45,411 nt of DNA, taken from contig SDXZ01000049.1 of assembly GCA_004210805.1 (NCBI GenBank), positions 1 to 45,411 on the forward strand. Reading direction: 5' to 3'. The first letter of the stretch is position 1. Every line of letters starts with the position of its first letter. Of this stretch, positions 8,810 through 16,529 are shown piece after piece. The DNA is from Acidovorax sp. (lineage in GTDB: Bacteria > Pseudomonadota > Gammaproteobacteria > Burkholderiales > Burkholderiaceae_C). The notes beneath the pieces are model-generated. The model searched no databases and had not been told where the DNA came from. It worked only from the letters and a program-made list of their open reading frames with translations. The position numbers were made by a program, and so were the translations under genes.

Positions 8810-8825
8810 CTGGTGAAAAATACAG
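8810..8825. promoter_or_regulatory. LexA (SOS) box 1
   Basis: CTG at 8810-8812 and CAG at 8823-8825 separated by ten AT-rich bases, a perfect match to the proteobacterial LexA operator. It lies 56 bp before the lexA start and only 12 bp before the asparaginase start on the other strand. Confidence 0.88.
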
Positions 8826-8828
8826 TTA

Positions 8829-8844
8829 CTGGATTAAAAAACAG
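8829..8844. promoter_or_regulatory. LexA (SOS) box 2
   Basis: CTG at 8829-8831 and CAG at 8842-8844 with ten bases between, again a perfect operator. Its centre is 19 bp from that of box 1, nearly two helical turns, so two LexA dimers could bind the same face. Paired boxes upstream of lexA are typical of autoregulation. Confidence 0.88.
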
Positions 8845-8880
8845 TTGTGCGCCACTGTAGCGTCTCCACCGGAAAGCACC

Positions 8881-9555
8881 ATGCTCGACAACCCCAAACT
8901 GACCGCCCGCCAACAGCAGATCCTGGACCTCATCCAGACCGCCATTGCCCGTACCGGTGCGCCCCCAACCCGCGCAGAAATCGCCTCGGAGCTGGGCTTC
9001 AAGTCGGCCAACGCGGCTGAAGAGCATCTGCAGGCACTGGCCCGCAAAGGGGTGATCGAGCTGGTCAGTGGCACGTCGCGCGGCATTCGGTTGCGCAGTG
9101 AAACGGTGCGCTCCATCAACGCAGCCCGCGGCAACCAGTTCAGCCTGCCTATCCCCGGCCTGTCCCAACTGGTGCTTCCCCTGGTGGGCCGTGTGGCGGC
9201 GGGCTCGCCGATTCTCGCGCAAGAACATGTAGACCAAACCTACAGTGTGGAAAACAGCCTCTTCCAACACAGGCCCGACTACCTGCTCAAGGTCCGCGGT
9301 ATGTCCATGCGCGACGCCGGCATCATGGACGGCGACCTGCTGGCCGTGCAGTCCACACGCGAAGCACGCAACGGCCAGATCATCGTGGCCCGCCTGGGGG
9401 ACGACGTCACCGTCAAGCGCCTGCGCCGCACGGCCACTGCCATCGAACTGCTGCCCGAAAACCCCGACTACCCCGTGATCGTGGTGCAACCCGGCGAGCC
9501 TTTTGAGATTGAAGGCCTGGCTGTCGGTTTGATCCGCAACACGATGCTCATGTAG
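8881..9555 (+). CDS. lexA: SOS regulator LexA
   Basis: Repressor of the DNA-damage response that cleaves itself when stimulated by RecA filaments. The product has 224 residues from the ATG at 8881. The N-terminal winged helix has the recognition segment [22 protein letters not shown]. The linker leads to the cleavage site Ala107-Gly108 in GRVAAGSP. The catalytic serine is Ser142 ([10 protein letters not shown]) and the lysine is Lys179 (DVTVKRL). All functional residues are in place. The two operators upstream indicate autoregulation. A possible small gene starts 25 bp after the stop. Confidence 0.98.
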   Translation: MLDNPKLTARQQQILDLIQTAIARTGAPPTRAEIASELGFKSANAAEEHLQALARKGVIELVSGTSRGIRLRSETVRSINAARGNQFSLPIPGLSQLVLPLVGRVAAGSPILAQEHVDQTYSVENSLFQHRPDYLLKVRGMSMRDAGIMDGDLLAVQSTREARNGQIIVARLGDDVTVKRLRRTATAIELLPENPDYPVIVVQPGEPFEIEGLAVGLIRNTMLM

Positions 9556-9580
9556 GCCTTGCGCCTTTACCGCACCGCAG

Positions 9581-10075
9581 GTGGCGGGCGTTTGGTGTTC
9601 GTCCTCGCTGCGTGCATTCCAACGCTGGCTGCGGGATACGCCCACCCTCGAACAACCGTCTGCGGTAGCGGCACTGCCCTCCCGCGAAAACCCTGGAAGC
9701 GGCAGCGACAAGGCCACCACTGGCGCCAAAGTCCCAGGCCGTCCGTCAGCAGCCCCCGGCCCACGCCCCTTGCGCGGAAACTGGCCTTTTACGGTAGGCC
9801 CGCAGACGCCGCCTGCGGAGGCTCCATCCTGCCCCCAAAACGGGACGGGCAGGACATCGGTTCCAGCACTTCCAGGGCGCACCCTTGGCCTGGCGCGAGG
9901 CTGCGGTAGCGTTGTCGCAAGATCGGCAGCTGAAACAGGCGCCCGCACTACGAAGGTTGTGCGCAAGGCTTCGGCGTCGGGCGCAGGCCGCTTGGTGATC
10001 GCAGGCCGGATGGCCGACGTGTGCGCCGAGCTGGACCGTATGGTGGCATCCGAGGCGGCGTTGCGAATCTGCTGA
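9581..10075 (+). CDS. Hypothetical small protein downstream of lexA
   Basis: Possible protein of 164 residues from a GTG at 9581, 25 bp after the lexA stop. The middle is rich in Pro, Gly and Ser and looks disordered. The last 45 residues (TTKVVRKASASGAGRL, then VIAGRMADVCAELDRMVASE) look like a genuine folded segment with high-GC third positions. I do not recognise the protein; the C-terminal motif looks conserved-like, but I cannot confirm it here. If cotranscribed with lexA it would be induced by DNA damage. The start is uncertain and the N-terminal half may not be translated. No competing gene on either strand looks better. Confidence 0.45.
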   Translation: MAGVWCSSSLRAFQRWLRDTPTLEQPSAVAALPSRENPGSGSDKATTGAKVPGRPSAAPGPRPLRGNWPFTVGPQTPPAEAPSCPQNGTGRTSVPALPGRTLGLARGCGSVVARSAAETGARTTKVVRKASASGAGRLVIAGRMADVCAELDRMVASEAALRIC

Positions 10076-10307
10076 GGACCGATCTCCGCCTGCATGGTGC
10101 GGACAGCGACATTTGCTGAACATGGCATCCTTCGACAGGCGCTGATGCATGCTGGGCGTCAGCCATCCACGCGTACGGCGGTTGACGAACCTGCGCCGAC
10201 GGTTCCGGGGACGGACCTCAACAATCCGTCACCAAAACGCAGTCGTTTGAAGCACTGGAACTCTTCTCGGCGTCTTGCACGTTGCCACGCCAAGGCACAA
10301 TGTCGGG
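10076..10307. other. Intergenic region before the dehydrogenase gene
   Basis: I see no convincing gene, hairpin or operator in this 232-bp stretch. Open frames crossing it have low-quality composition. Confidence 0.4.
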
Positions 10308-11315
10308 ATGAACATCGTGATCCTCGACGACTACCAGGACGCAGTCCGCAAGCTCCACTGCGCTTCCCGGCTCGACGCGTACACCGCCAAGGTCTACACC
10401 AATACAGTCAAAGGCCTGGGCCAGCTTTCCGTCCGCCTCAAGGACGCTGACATCATCGTACTGGTGCGGGAACGCACCCAGATCACGCGCCAGTTGGTAG
10501 AAAAGTTGCCCCGGCTCAAGCTCATTGCTCAGACCGGCAAGGTCGGCGGCCACATCGACGTGCAAGCCTGCACCGAGCGGGGCATCGCAGTGGCCGAGGG
10601 GGTGGGCTCTCCAGTGGCGCCGGCAGAGCTCACCTGGGCCCTTGTCATGGCCGCCATGCGCCGGTTGCCGCAGTACATCTCCAACCTCAAACATGGTGCC
10701 TGGCAGCAGTCGGGCTTGAAGACCGCGTCCATGCCCGCCAACTTTGGCCTGGGCAGCGTGCTGCGGGGCAAGACGCTGGGCGTCTGGGGTTATGGGCGCA
10801 TCGGCCAGCTCGTGGCGGGCTATGGCAGAGCCTTTGGGATGAACGTGCGTGTGTGGGGCCGTGAGGCCTCACGCGCCCAGGCGTTGACGGACGGCTACCA
10901 GGCTGCGACCACACGCGAGGAATTTTTCTCGCAGTGCGACGTGATTTCGCTGCACCTGCGCTTGAACGACGACACCCGGGGCATCGTGTCGCTTGAAGAC
11001 CTGTCGTGCATGAAGCCTACGTCGCTGCTGGTGAACACCTCGCGGGCCGAACTCATCGAACCCGATGCCCTGATCGCTGCACTGAACCGTGGCCGGCCTG
11101 GCATGGCAGCGGTCGATGTTTTCGAGAGCGAGCCCATCCTCCAAGGGCATGCGCTGCTGCGGCTGGAGAACTGCATCTGCACGCCCCACATCGGCTATGT
11201 CGAACAGGACAGCTACGAGCTGTACTTTGGTGCAGCCTTCGACAATGTGGTGAATTTCATCAAGGGAACGCCCACCAACATCGTGAATCCTGGCTCGCTG
11301 CAAGTACGGCGCTGA
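10308..11315 (+). CDS. D-2-hydroxyacid dehydrogenase family protein
   Basis: NAD(P)-dependent oxidoreductase of the D-isomer 2-hydroxyacid dehydrogenase family, 335 residues; the substrate is unknown. The start is the ATG giving MNIVILDDYQDAVRKL, preceded by a cggga ribosome-binding site. The Rossmann motif is KTLGVWGYGRIGQLVAGYGRAFGM. The catalytic residues are visible as Arg in VNTSRAELIE, Glu in DVFESEPI and His in CTPHIGYVEQ. The N-terminal domain motif LKLIAQTGKVGGHIDVQAC is typical of the phosphoglycerate dehydrogenase-like subgroup. It stands alone between lexA and a convergent terminator, so the neighbours give no clue to the substrate. Confidence 0.9.
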   Translation: MNIVILDDYQDAVRKLHCASRLDAYTAKVYTNTVKGLGQLSVRLKDADIIVLVRERTQITRQLVEKLPRLKLIAQTGKVGGHIDVQACTERGIAVAEGVGSPVAPAELTWALVMAAMRRLPQYISNLKHGAWQQSGLKTASMPANFGLGSVLRGKTLGVWGYGRIGQLVAGYGRAFGMNVRVWGREASRAQALTDGYQAATTREEFFSQCDVISLHLRLNDDTRGIVSLEDLSCMKPTSLLVNTSRAELIEPDALIAALNRGRPGMAAVDVFESEPILQGHALLRLENCICTPHIGYVEQDSYELYFGAAFDNVVNFIKGTPTNIVNPGSLQVRR

Positions 11316-11432
11316 CGCGGGCGCGCAACCGGCTCGCCTGTTAACCCCCTTCGCACCGATCCTTAACGGACTGCGAAATACAGACCGGGAATCTCGACCT
11401 CCGCACTGTTGTCATCGACCCTGCCCATGAAA

Positions 11433-11459
11433 AAAGGCCTCCCAAAGGAGGCCTTTCTT
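11433..11459. terminator. Bidirectional rho-independent terminator
   Basis: Perfect 10-bp stem aaaggcctcc (11433-11442) and ggaggccttt (11447-11456) with a 4-nt loop. It is flanked by A residues on the left and T residues on the right. It separates the rightward dehydrogenase gene from the leftward binding-protein gene and can serve both. Confidence 0.93.
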
Positions 11460-11512
11460 GTTTCGCCATTACCCGCAAGGCATTGCTGCCTTGGCGGGCC
11501 ATGTAGATGCAA

Positions 11513-12640
11513 TTACAGAGGGGTCTTCTTGCCGTCTTTGTAGTTGTACAGCGTGATGGATGGGTTCTTCATTTCGCCGTTGGTTTCAAACTGGATCGTC
11601 GAGGTCACGCCCTTGAAGTTGGACTTGGCCAGTTCTGCGGTGTAGACCTTGGGATCCACGGAGTTGGCACGCTTCATAGCGTCGACCAGCAGGAACGTGG
11701 CGTCGTAGGTGTAGGGGCTGTACACCTGGAATTGGTTGGGGTACTTGGCATCGTACTTGGCCTTCCAAGCCGTACCGCCAGGCATCTTGGCCAGCGAGGA
11801 GCCGCCTTCTGCGCAAATCACGTTGCCCAGGGTCTTGGCACCGGCCGCCAGCTTGGCCAGTTCTGCCGTGCAGACGCCGTCGCCGCCGAAGTACTTCACG
11901 TTGCCCATGCCCAGTTGTTCCAGCTGACGCAGCATGGGGCCGGCTTGTGGGTCCATGCCGCCGTAGAACACAGCGTCAGGGTTCTTGGCCTTGATGGCGG
12001 TCAAGATCGCCATGAAGTCAGTGGCCTTGTCGGTTGTGAACTGCTCGTCCACCACCTTGATGCCCTTGGCTGCAGCGGTCTTCTTGAACACGTCCGCAAC
12101 GCCTTGGCCGTAAGCGGTGCGGTCATCGATGATCGCAACGGTCTTGAGCTTCAGGGTGTCCGCAGCGTAGAAAGCCAGGCCAGCGCCCAGGGCGTTGTCG
12201 TTGGCGATGATACGGAACGTGGTCTTGTAGCCTGGCTTGGTCAGGTTGGGGTTGGTCGCGGCGCCGGTGACGTGGGGGATGCCGCAGTCGTTGTAAACCT
12301 TGGACGCAGGGATCGTGGTTCCGGAGTTGAGGTGACCCACAACGCCAGCAACCTTGGAGTCGCACAGTTTTTGTGCGGCAGCGGTGCCCTGCTTTGGATC
12401 GGCAGCGTCGTCTTCGGCTTGCAGTTCGAACTTGATCTTCTTGCCGCCGATGGTGACGCCTTGGGCGTTCAGCTCTTCAATGGCCATGCGGGCGCCATTT
12501 TCGTTGTCCTTGCCGTAGTGAGCCTGGGCGCCGGAAACCGGAGCCACGTGACCGATCTTGACCACCTGCTCTTGTGCAGAGGCCATACCGGCAACAGCCG
12601 CGATAGCAGCAACCACGGTCAGTTTCAACTTCAATTGCAT
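11513..12640 (-). CDS. Branched-chain amino acid ABC transporter, substrate-binding protein
   Basis: Periplasmic binding protein of the LivJ/LivK type, 375 residues. It starts at the ATG giving MQLKLKLTVVAAIAAVAGMASA, a clean Sec signal peptide cleaved after ASA, and has a good ggagat ribosome-binding site. The mature part begins QEQVVKIGHVAPVSGAQAHYGKD and shows the two-lobe type I fold (VAGVVGHLNSGTTIPASKVY, VAIIDDRTAYGQGVADVF, VFYGGMDPQAGPMLRQL). No permease or ATPase genes adjoin it, so it probably serves a transporter encoded elsewhere. The ligand could be leucine, isoleucine or valine, but this family also binds other small molecules. Confidence 0.93.
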   Translation of the reverse strand: MQLKLKLTVVAAIAAVAGMASAQEQVVKIGHVAPVSGAQAHYGKDNENGARMAIEELNAQGVTIGGKKIKFELQAEDDAADPKQGTAAAQKLCDSKVAGVVGHLNSGTTIPASKVYNDCGIPHVTGAATNPNLTKPGYKTTFRIIANDNALGAGLAFYAADTLKLKTVAIIDDRTAYGQGVADVFKKTAAAKGIKVVDEQFTTDKATDFMAILTAIKAKNPDAVFYGGMDPQAGPMLRQLEQLGMGNVKYFGGDGVCTAELAKLAAGAKTLGNVICAEGGSSLAKMPGGTAWKAKYDAKYPNQFQVYSPYTYDATFLLVDAMKRANSVDPKVYTAELAKSNFKGVTSTIQFETNGEMKNPSITLYNYKDGKKTPL

Positions 12641-12760
12641 ATCAATCTCCAGTAAAGATAAACGCTGAGAATGTTCTTGTGTCTCAACGCAGGCGAACAT
12701 ATCGCAATTTATGGGCCAGATCATTAGGGAACACGATTAAATGCACAGGGGAATACCCTG

Positions 12761-13387
12761 TCATCCCCGCGGCACTGGCGGGGCACCGCTGGCAAGCTCA
12801 TCGGCAACGGCCTCGTACACCGAATGGCGGACCACGGATTCGATCTCTTCACGCAGCCGCGGCAGCACCGATCTCGTCTGTTCCTGCACCACCGTGGCGA
12901 TCGCCTCGCGCAAACGCTGATCCAGCACAACGTCCACGCGCTGCATCACGCGATGCACCATGTACTCTTCAAAGCCATCTGGCAACGGACGGGCAGCCGT
13001 GGGCGAAGGCGCAGCGGATCTCTGCAGGGTGGTCGCAGAGGCAGCAGGCAGTGCGGCAGCGGGAGGCCGGCGCGCTTCGATGCCGGCATTTGATGGAGCC
13101 GTGCCCGTCGCCGGATGCGTGCTTGTTGCGTGTGTGGAAGCGGGTCGTTGCGCCATCACCGCAGGCGGCTGGGCACTGGGCAACGGGGGGCGAGCGCTGG
13201 ACACTGGCGCCGATGCCGCCGCTCCGGCAACGGGCCGCGCGACCGGCGGCAAGGGCGACGTCATCACCGTGGTGCGCGAAGGCCCGGTGGTGGCCCCTTG
13301 CGCTGGCAATCCGCCCGGCGTCTGCACCACTTCGGTGAGGGTGGGAACAAAGCGCGGCGGTGCGCGCGGGGGTTGCTGTGGTGCCAT
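12761..13387 (-). CDS. Hypothetical Pro/Ala-rich protein after holC
   Basis: Protein of 208 residues with no recognised enzyme domain. The first 135 residues are low-complexity, rich in Pro, Ala, Ser and Thr. The last 70 (DGFEEYMVHRVMQRVDVVLD, then RLREAIATVVQEQTRSVLPRLREEIESVVRHSV) form a predicted amphipathic helical domain. The ATG overlaps the holC stop by one base (TGATG), so it is translationally coupled to holC and belongs to the pepA-holC operon. Genes at this place in Burkholderiales encode similar short helical proteins of unknown role (compare the DUF2486 family, from memory). A weak hairpin (acaggg/ccctgt) overlaps its stop codon. A link to the replisome is only suggested by position. 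Confidence 0.75.
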   Translation of the reverse strand: MAPQQPPRAPPRFVPTLTEVVQTPGGLPAQGATTGPSRTTVMTSPLPPVARPVAGAAASAPVSSARPPLPSAQPPAVMAQRPASTHATSTHPATGTAPSNAGIEARRPPAAALPAASATTLQRSAAPSPTAARPLPDGFEEYMVHRVMQRVDVVLDQRLREAIATVVQEQTRSVLPRLREEIESVVRHSVYEAVADELASGAPPVPRG

Positions 13388-13821
13388 CAGCCGCCTTTCA
13401 ACACGAGGTCATGGCGGGTGATGGCGTACCCGCGGGACGCATAGTGTTTCCAGCGGGCGCGTGCCTCGCTGCGGTCCACTTCGTCCAGCGCGCTGACCAC
13501 TTCCACCAGCCGTTCAAACCGGCCAAAACCTTCTGGCACCTGCACATGCAGATTCAACAGGACCTCATGGTGGGGCGCAGTGCGCGGGTCGGTCGCGAGC
13601 AGCACCGGCGAGGCATGTACCAGCTCCTCGTCCGCATCGTCGCGGCAGTGCGCCACAAAGTCCTGCGGGGCCAGGGCCCAGAGCATGCGGTCCAGCGCCA
13701 CCAAAGTCTCTGCCGGCGCCGCGATCACCAGCCGGGACCCGCTGCGCTGCACCTTGCGCGCGAACCGGCACGCATAGGCCAGCTTGTCCGGCGCATTGAA
13801 GTGAAAGGCGACCTCGGTCAT
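13387..13821 (-). CDS. holC: DNA polymerase III chi subunit
   Basis: Accessory subunit of the clamp-loader complex that contacts single-strand binding protein. The product has 144 residues: MTEVAFHFNAPDKLAYACRFARKV at the start, then LVIAAPAETLVALDRMLWAL, the FVAHC motif and the C-terminal YASRGYAITRHDLV. Length and motifs fit HolC. It begins 6 bp after the pepA stop, the standard pepA-holC arrangement of proteobacteria, and is followed by an overlapping hypothetical gene. Confidence 0.95.
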   Translation of the reverse strand: MTEVAFHFNAPDKLAYACRFARKVQRSGSRLVIAAPAETLVALDRMLWALAPQDFVAHCRDDADEELVHASPVLLATDPRTAPHHEVLLNLHVQVPEGFGRFERLVEVVSALDEVDRSEARARWKHYASRGYAITRHDLVLKGG

Positions 13822-13827
13822 GAAGCG

Positions 13828-15399
13828 TCAGACGCTGCCGGATTTGACGGCGCGTTTCGCCGCGACGGGCTTGACCTGCGCAGTGCGCTCGCTCGCCGGG
13901 GCCGGGGCTGGCTTTGCCTCCTTCAACCCCTTCGCAGCCTTCTCGGCCTTGCCCGGCTTGACTTGCGCCTGGTTCAGCAGGTATTGCACCAGCAGGCCCA
14001 CCGGGCGGCCTGTGGAACCCTTGGCCGCACCGCCCTTCCATGCCGTGCCGGCGATATCCAGATGCGCCCAGGGAAGCTCGCCCACATACTTTTGCAGGAA
14101 TTTCGCCGCAGTGATGGAGCCACCCGCGCGGCCGGCCACATTGCCCATGTCCGCAAAATTGCTCTTGAGCCCGTCGGCATAGTCGTCATCCAGCGGCATG
14201 CGCCAGCACGGGTCCTGGGCAGATTCGCCGGCCTCCTGCAGCGCGGTGGCCAGCGCATCGTTGTTGGCAAACAGCCCGCTGCGCACGCCGCCCAGGGCGA
14301 TCACGCAGGCGCCCGTGAGGGTGGCGATGTCGACCACAGCCGCCGGCTTGAAGCGGGCGGCGTAGGTGAGCGCATCACACAGCACCAGCCGACCTTCTGC
14401 GTCGGTGTTCAGGATCTCGATGGTCTGCCCGCTCATGCTGGTGACCACATCGCCGGGCTTGACCGCGCGGCCGTCGGGCATGTTCTCACAGGCCGGCACC
14501 AGGCCCACGACATTGATCTCGGGCTGCAGCTCGCCCAGCGCACGGAACACGCCCAGCACGCTGGCAGCGCCGCACATGTCGAACTTCATCTCGTCCATTT
14601 CCGCCGCAGGCTTGATGGAGATGCCGCCCGTGTCGAACGTGATGCCCTTGCCCACCAGCACTATCGGTGCCTTGTCTTTGGCCGCGCCGTTGTAGCGCAA
14701 CTCGATCAGGCGCAAGGGTTCTTCAGACCCACGGGCCACCGCCAGGAAGGCTCCCATGCCCAGGCGTGCAACTTCGGCCGGGCCATGCACCTTGCATTGA
14801 ATGCGTGGCAACTTCGCGAGGGTCTTGGCAGCATCGGCCAGCAGTGTGGGTGTGGCATGGTTGGCGGGGCGGTTGCCCCATTCGCGCGCAAACTCCACTC
14901 CGGATACCAAGGCCACGCCGGTATCGAAAGCCTCCTGGACTTCAGACGCGTTGGGGACGCCCACCACACAGCGGCTCAGGCTGCGGGCCTCGACCTTGGA
15001 CTTGGTCGTGGTGTACACATAGCTCGCCTCAGCAACCGCCTGCACAGCCGAGCTGACGGCGCCAGCTTGCATGGCGCCTGCAAAGCAGATCACCACACGC
15101 TTGGTCTGCGGCGCCTTGATGGCCCCGCCTACGGCCAGCAGCGCCTGGCGCACGGCCCGCCCTGCTCCATCGCCTGCACCCAGCAGAATCACGCGCCGCG
15201 CGGCCACCGCAGGCGCTTGGTAAAGCTGCAGGTTCTTGCCTGCCTTGGTGGCCAGATCTCCATTCTTGAGCGCCTGCGCGGCCAGGGTGGACAGCGAATC
15301 CTTCCCGGGCTTGAAGCCTTCGGGGATCAGCGCGATGAGCAAATCGCATTTTTCCGAAGCTGCCGCAGCGAGTTCAAGGGTCTTGAGATCAAAGTTCAT
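13828..15399 (-). CDS. pepA: Leucyl aminopeptidase
   Basis: Dinuclear-metal M17 aminopeptidase that removes N-terminal residues from peptides. In E. coli PepA also binds DNA. The product has 523 residues from the ATG giving MNFDLKTLELAAAASEKCD. The metal and catalytic motifs VLVGKGITFDTGGISIKPA, MDEMKFDMCGAASVLG and NTDAEGRLVLCDALTYA are intact, as is DIATLTGACVIALGG. Beyond the usual end (GRPVGLLVQYLLNQA) there is an extra tail of about 45 residues rich in Lys, Ala and Pro (KPGKAEKAAKGLKEAKPAPA), which is positively charged and probably disordered. It diverges from lptF with only 23 bp between the starts. Confidence 0.96.
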   Translation of the reverse strand: MNFDLKTLELAAAASEKCDLLIALIPEGFKPGKDSLSTLAAQALKNGDLATKAGKNLQLYQAPAVAARRVILLGAGDGAGRAVRQALLAVGGAIKAPQTKRVVICFAGAMQAGAVSSAVQAVAEASYVYTTTKSKVEARSLSRCVVGVPNASEVQEAFDTGVALVSGVEFAREWGNRPANHATPTLLADAAKTLAKLPRIQCKVHGPAEVARLGMGAFLAVARGSEEPLRLIELRYNGAAKDKAPIVLVGKGITFDTGGISIKPAAEMDEMKFDMCGAASVLGVFRALGELQPEINVVGLVPACENMPDGRAVKPGDVVTSMSGQTIEILNTDAEGRLVLCDALTYAARFKPAAVVDIATLTGACVIALGGVRSGLFANNDALATALQEAGESAQDPCWRMPLDDDYADGLKSNFADMGNVAGRAGGSITAAKFLQKYVGELPWAHLDIAGTAWKGGAAKGSTGRPVGLLVQYLLNQAQVKPGKAEKAAKGLKEAKPAPAPASERTAQVKPVAAKRAVKSGSV

Positions 15400-15422
15400 A
15401 ATCGGTGTTTTCCTTCGAGCCA

Positions 15423-16529
15423 ATGTTATTCGATTCATCCATCCGCAAGGAGCTTGCGCGCAGCTTCGGCGCGACGCTAGTGGTGCTGGTGACCGTGGTC
15501 ATGACCATGATGCTCATCCGCACGCTGGGTCAGGCCTCCCGGGGCAGCGTCAGCCCCTCTGACGTCATGCTGGTCATGGGGTTCACGGTCTTGGGGCAGC
15601 TGCCCACCATCCTGAGCCTGAGCCTGTTCATCGCCGTGGTGGGCACGCTCTCGCGCATGTACCGCGACAGCGAAATGGTCATCTGGTTTGCCAGTGGCCG
15701 TGGCCTCATCAGCCTGCTCAAGCCGCTGGTGCGATTTGCATGGCCCGTCATGGTGGTGATTGCGGTGCTGTCGCTGCTCGTCTGGCCCTGGGCCAATTCG
15801 CAGATCCAGGAGCTCAAGACGCGCTACGAGCAGCGCAGCGACATCGACCGCATCGCGCCCGGCGAGTTCCAGGAGTCCTCCAACGGCAGTCGCGTTTTCT
15901 TCATCGACAAGGAAACAGCGGACACGCAGACCGGCAACAACATCTTCATTGCCGCCACGGACGGCACCCGCGAATCCGTGACTTCGGCGCGCAGCGCCCG
16001 GCTCGAAACCCAGGGCGGCGAACGCATGGCCCTGCTAACCGACGGCCAGCGCCTGGAGACCACGCGCGACAAGCCCGGCGTCAAGATCAGTGAGTTTTCC
16101 GAGTACGGCACGCGCATCGGATCGGCTCCTGCAGGGTCGGCCGAAGAGCTGTCGGTCAAGACCCGCGCCACCCATGAACTGGTCATGCAACCCCTGCCCG
16201 CGTACCGCGCCGAGCTGGGGTGGCGCATTGGCCTGGCACTGGCGGCCCTCAACTTTGTGGTGCTCGGGCTGGCGGTGGCCAGCGTCAACCCACGCGCCGC
16301 GCGCAGCACCAGCCTGGTGTTTGCGCTTTTTGCATTCATCGTCTACTACAACCTCATGACCCTGGGGCAAAGCTGGGTGGGGGCCGGGCGGCTCAGCCTG
16401 GTCAGCTTCATGGTGCTGCTGCACGGCGGCATGCTGATGGCTTCGCTGCTGGTGCTGGCCGTGCGGCACAACCAGTGGACCGTCCAGCGGCTTTGGCAAC
16501 CCAAGGCGCAGCCCGGGAGCGCGACATGA
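15423..16529 (+). CDS. lptF: LPS export ABC transporter permease LptF
   Basis: Inner-membrane permease of the LptB2FG complex that extracts lipopolysaccharide from the inner membrane and passes it to the LptC-A-D bridge. The product has 368 residues from the ATG giving MLFDSSIRKELARSFGATL. Membrane helices lie at both ends (VVLVTVVMTMMLIRTL near the start and three helices after residue 260), separated by a large periplasmic beta-jellyroll-like domain (RVFFIDKETADTQTGNNIFI). The stop overlaps the lptG start as ATGA, so the two permeases are coupled. lptB, C and A are not in this window. Confidence 0.95.
   Translation: MLFDSSIRKELARSFGATLVVLVTVVMTMMLIRTLGQASRGSVSPSDVMLVMGFTVLGQLPTILSLSLFIAVVGTLSRMYRDSEMVIWFASGRGLISLLKPLVRFAWPVMVVIAVLSLLVWPWANSQIQELKTRYEQRSDIDRIAPGEFQESSNGSRVFFIDKETADTQTGNNIFIAATDGTRESVTSARSARLETQGGERMALLTDGQRLETTRDKPGVKISEFSEYGTRIGSAPAGSAEELSVKTRATHELVMQPLPAYRAELGWRIGLALAALNFVVLGLAVASVNPRAARSTSLVFALFAFIVYYNLMTLGQSWVGAGRLSLVSFMVLLHGGMLMASLLVLAVRHNQWTVQRLWQPKAQPGSAT

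Noticed and set aside
8314-10128. A 604-codon open frame on the minus strand
   Set aside because: It runs antisense to lexA, crosses the LexA boxes and then enters the asparaginase gene in the wrong frame.
13360-15480. A 706-codon open frame on the plus strand
   Set aside because: It runs antisense through holC and pepA, both clearly real genes. It is a GC-driven mirror frame.
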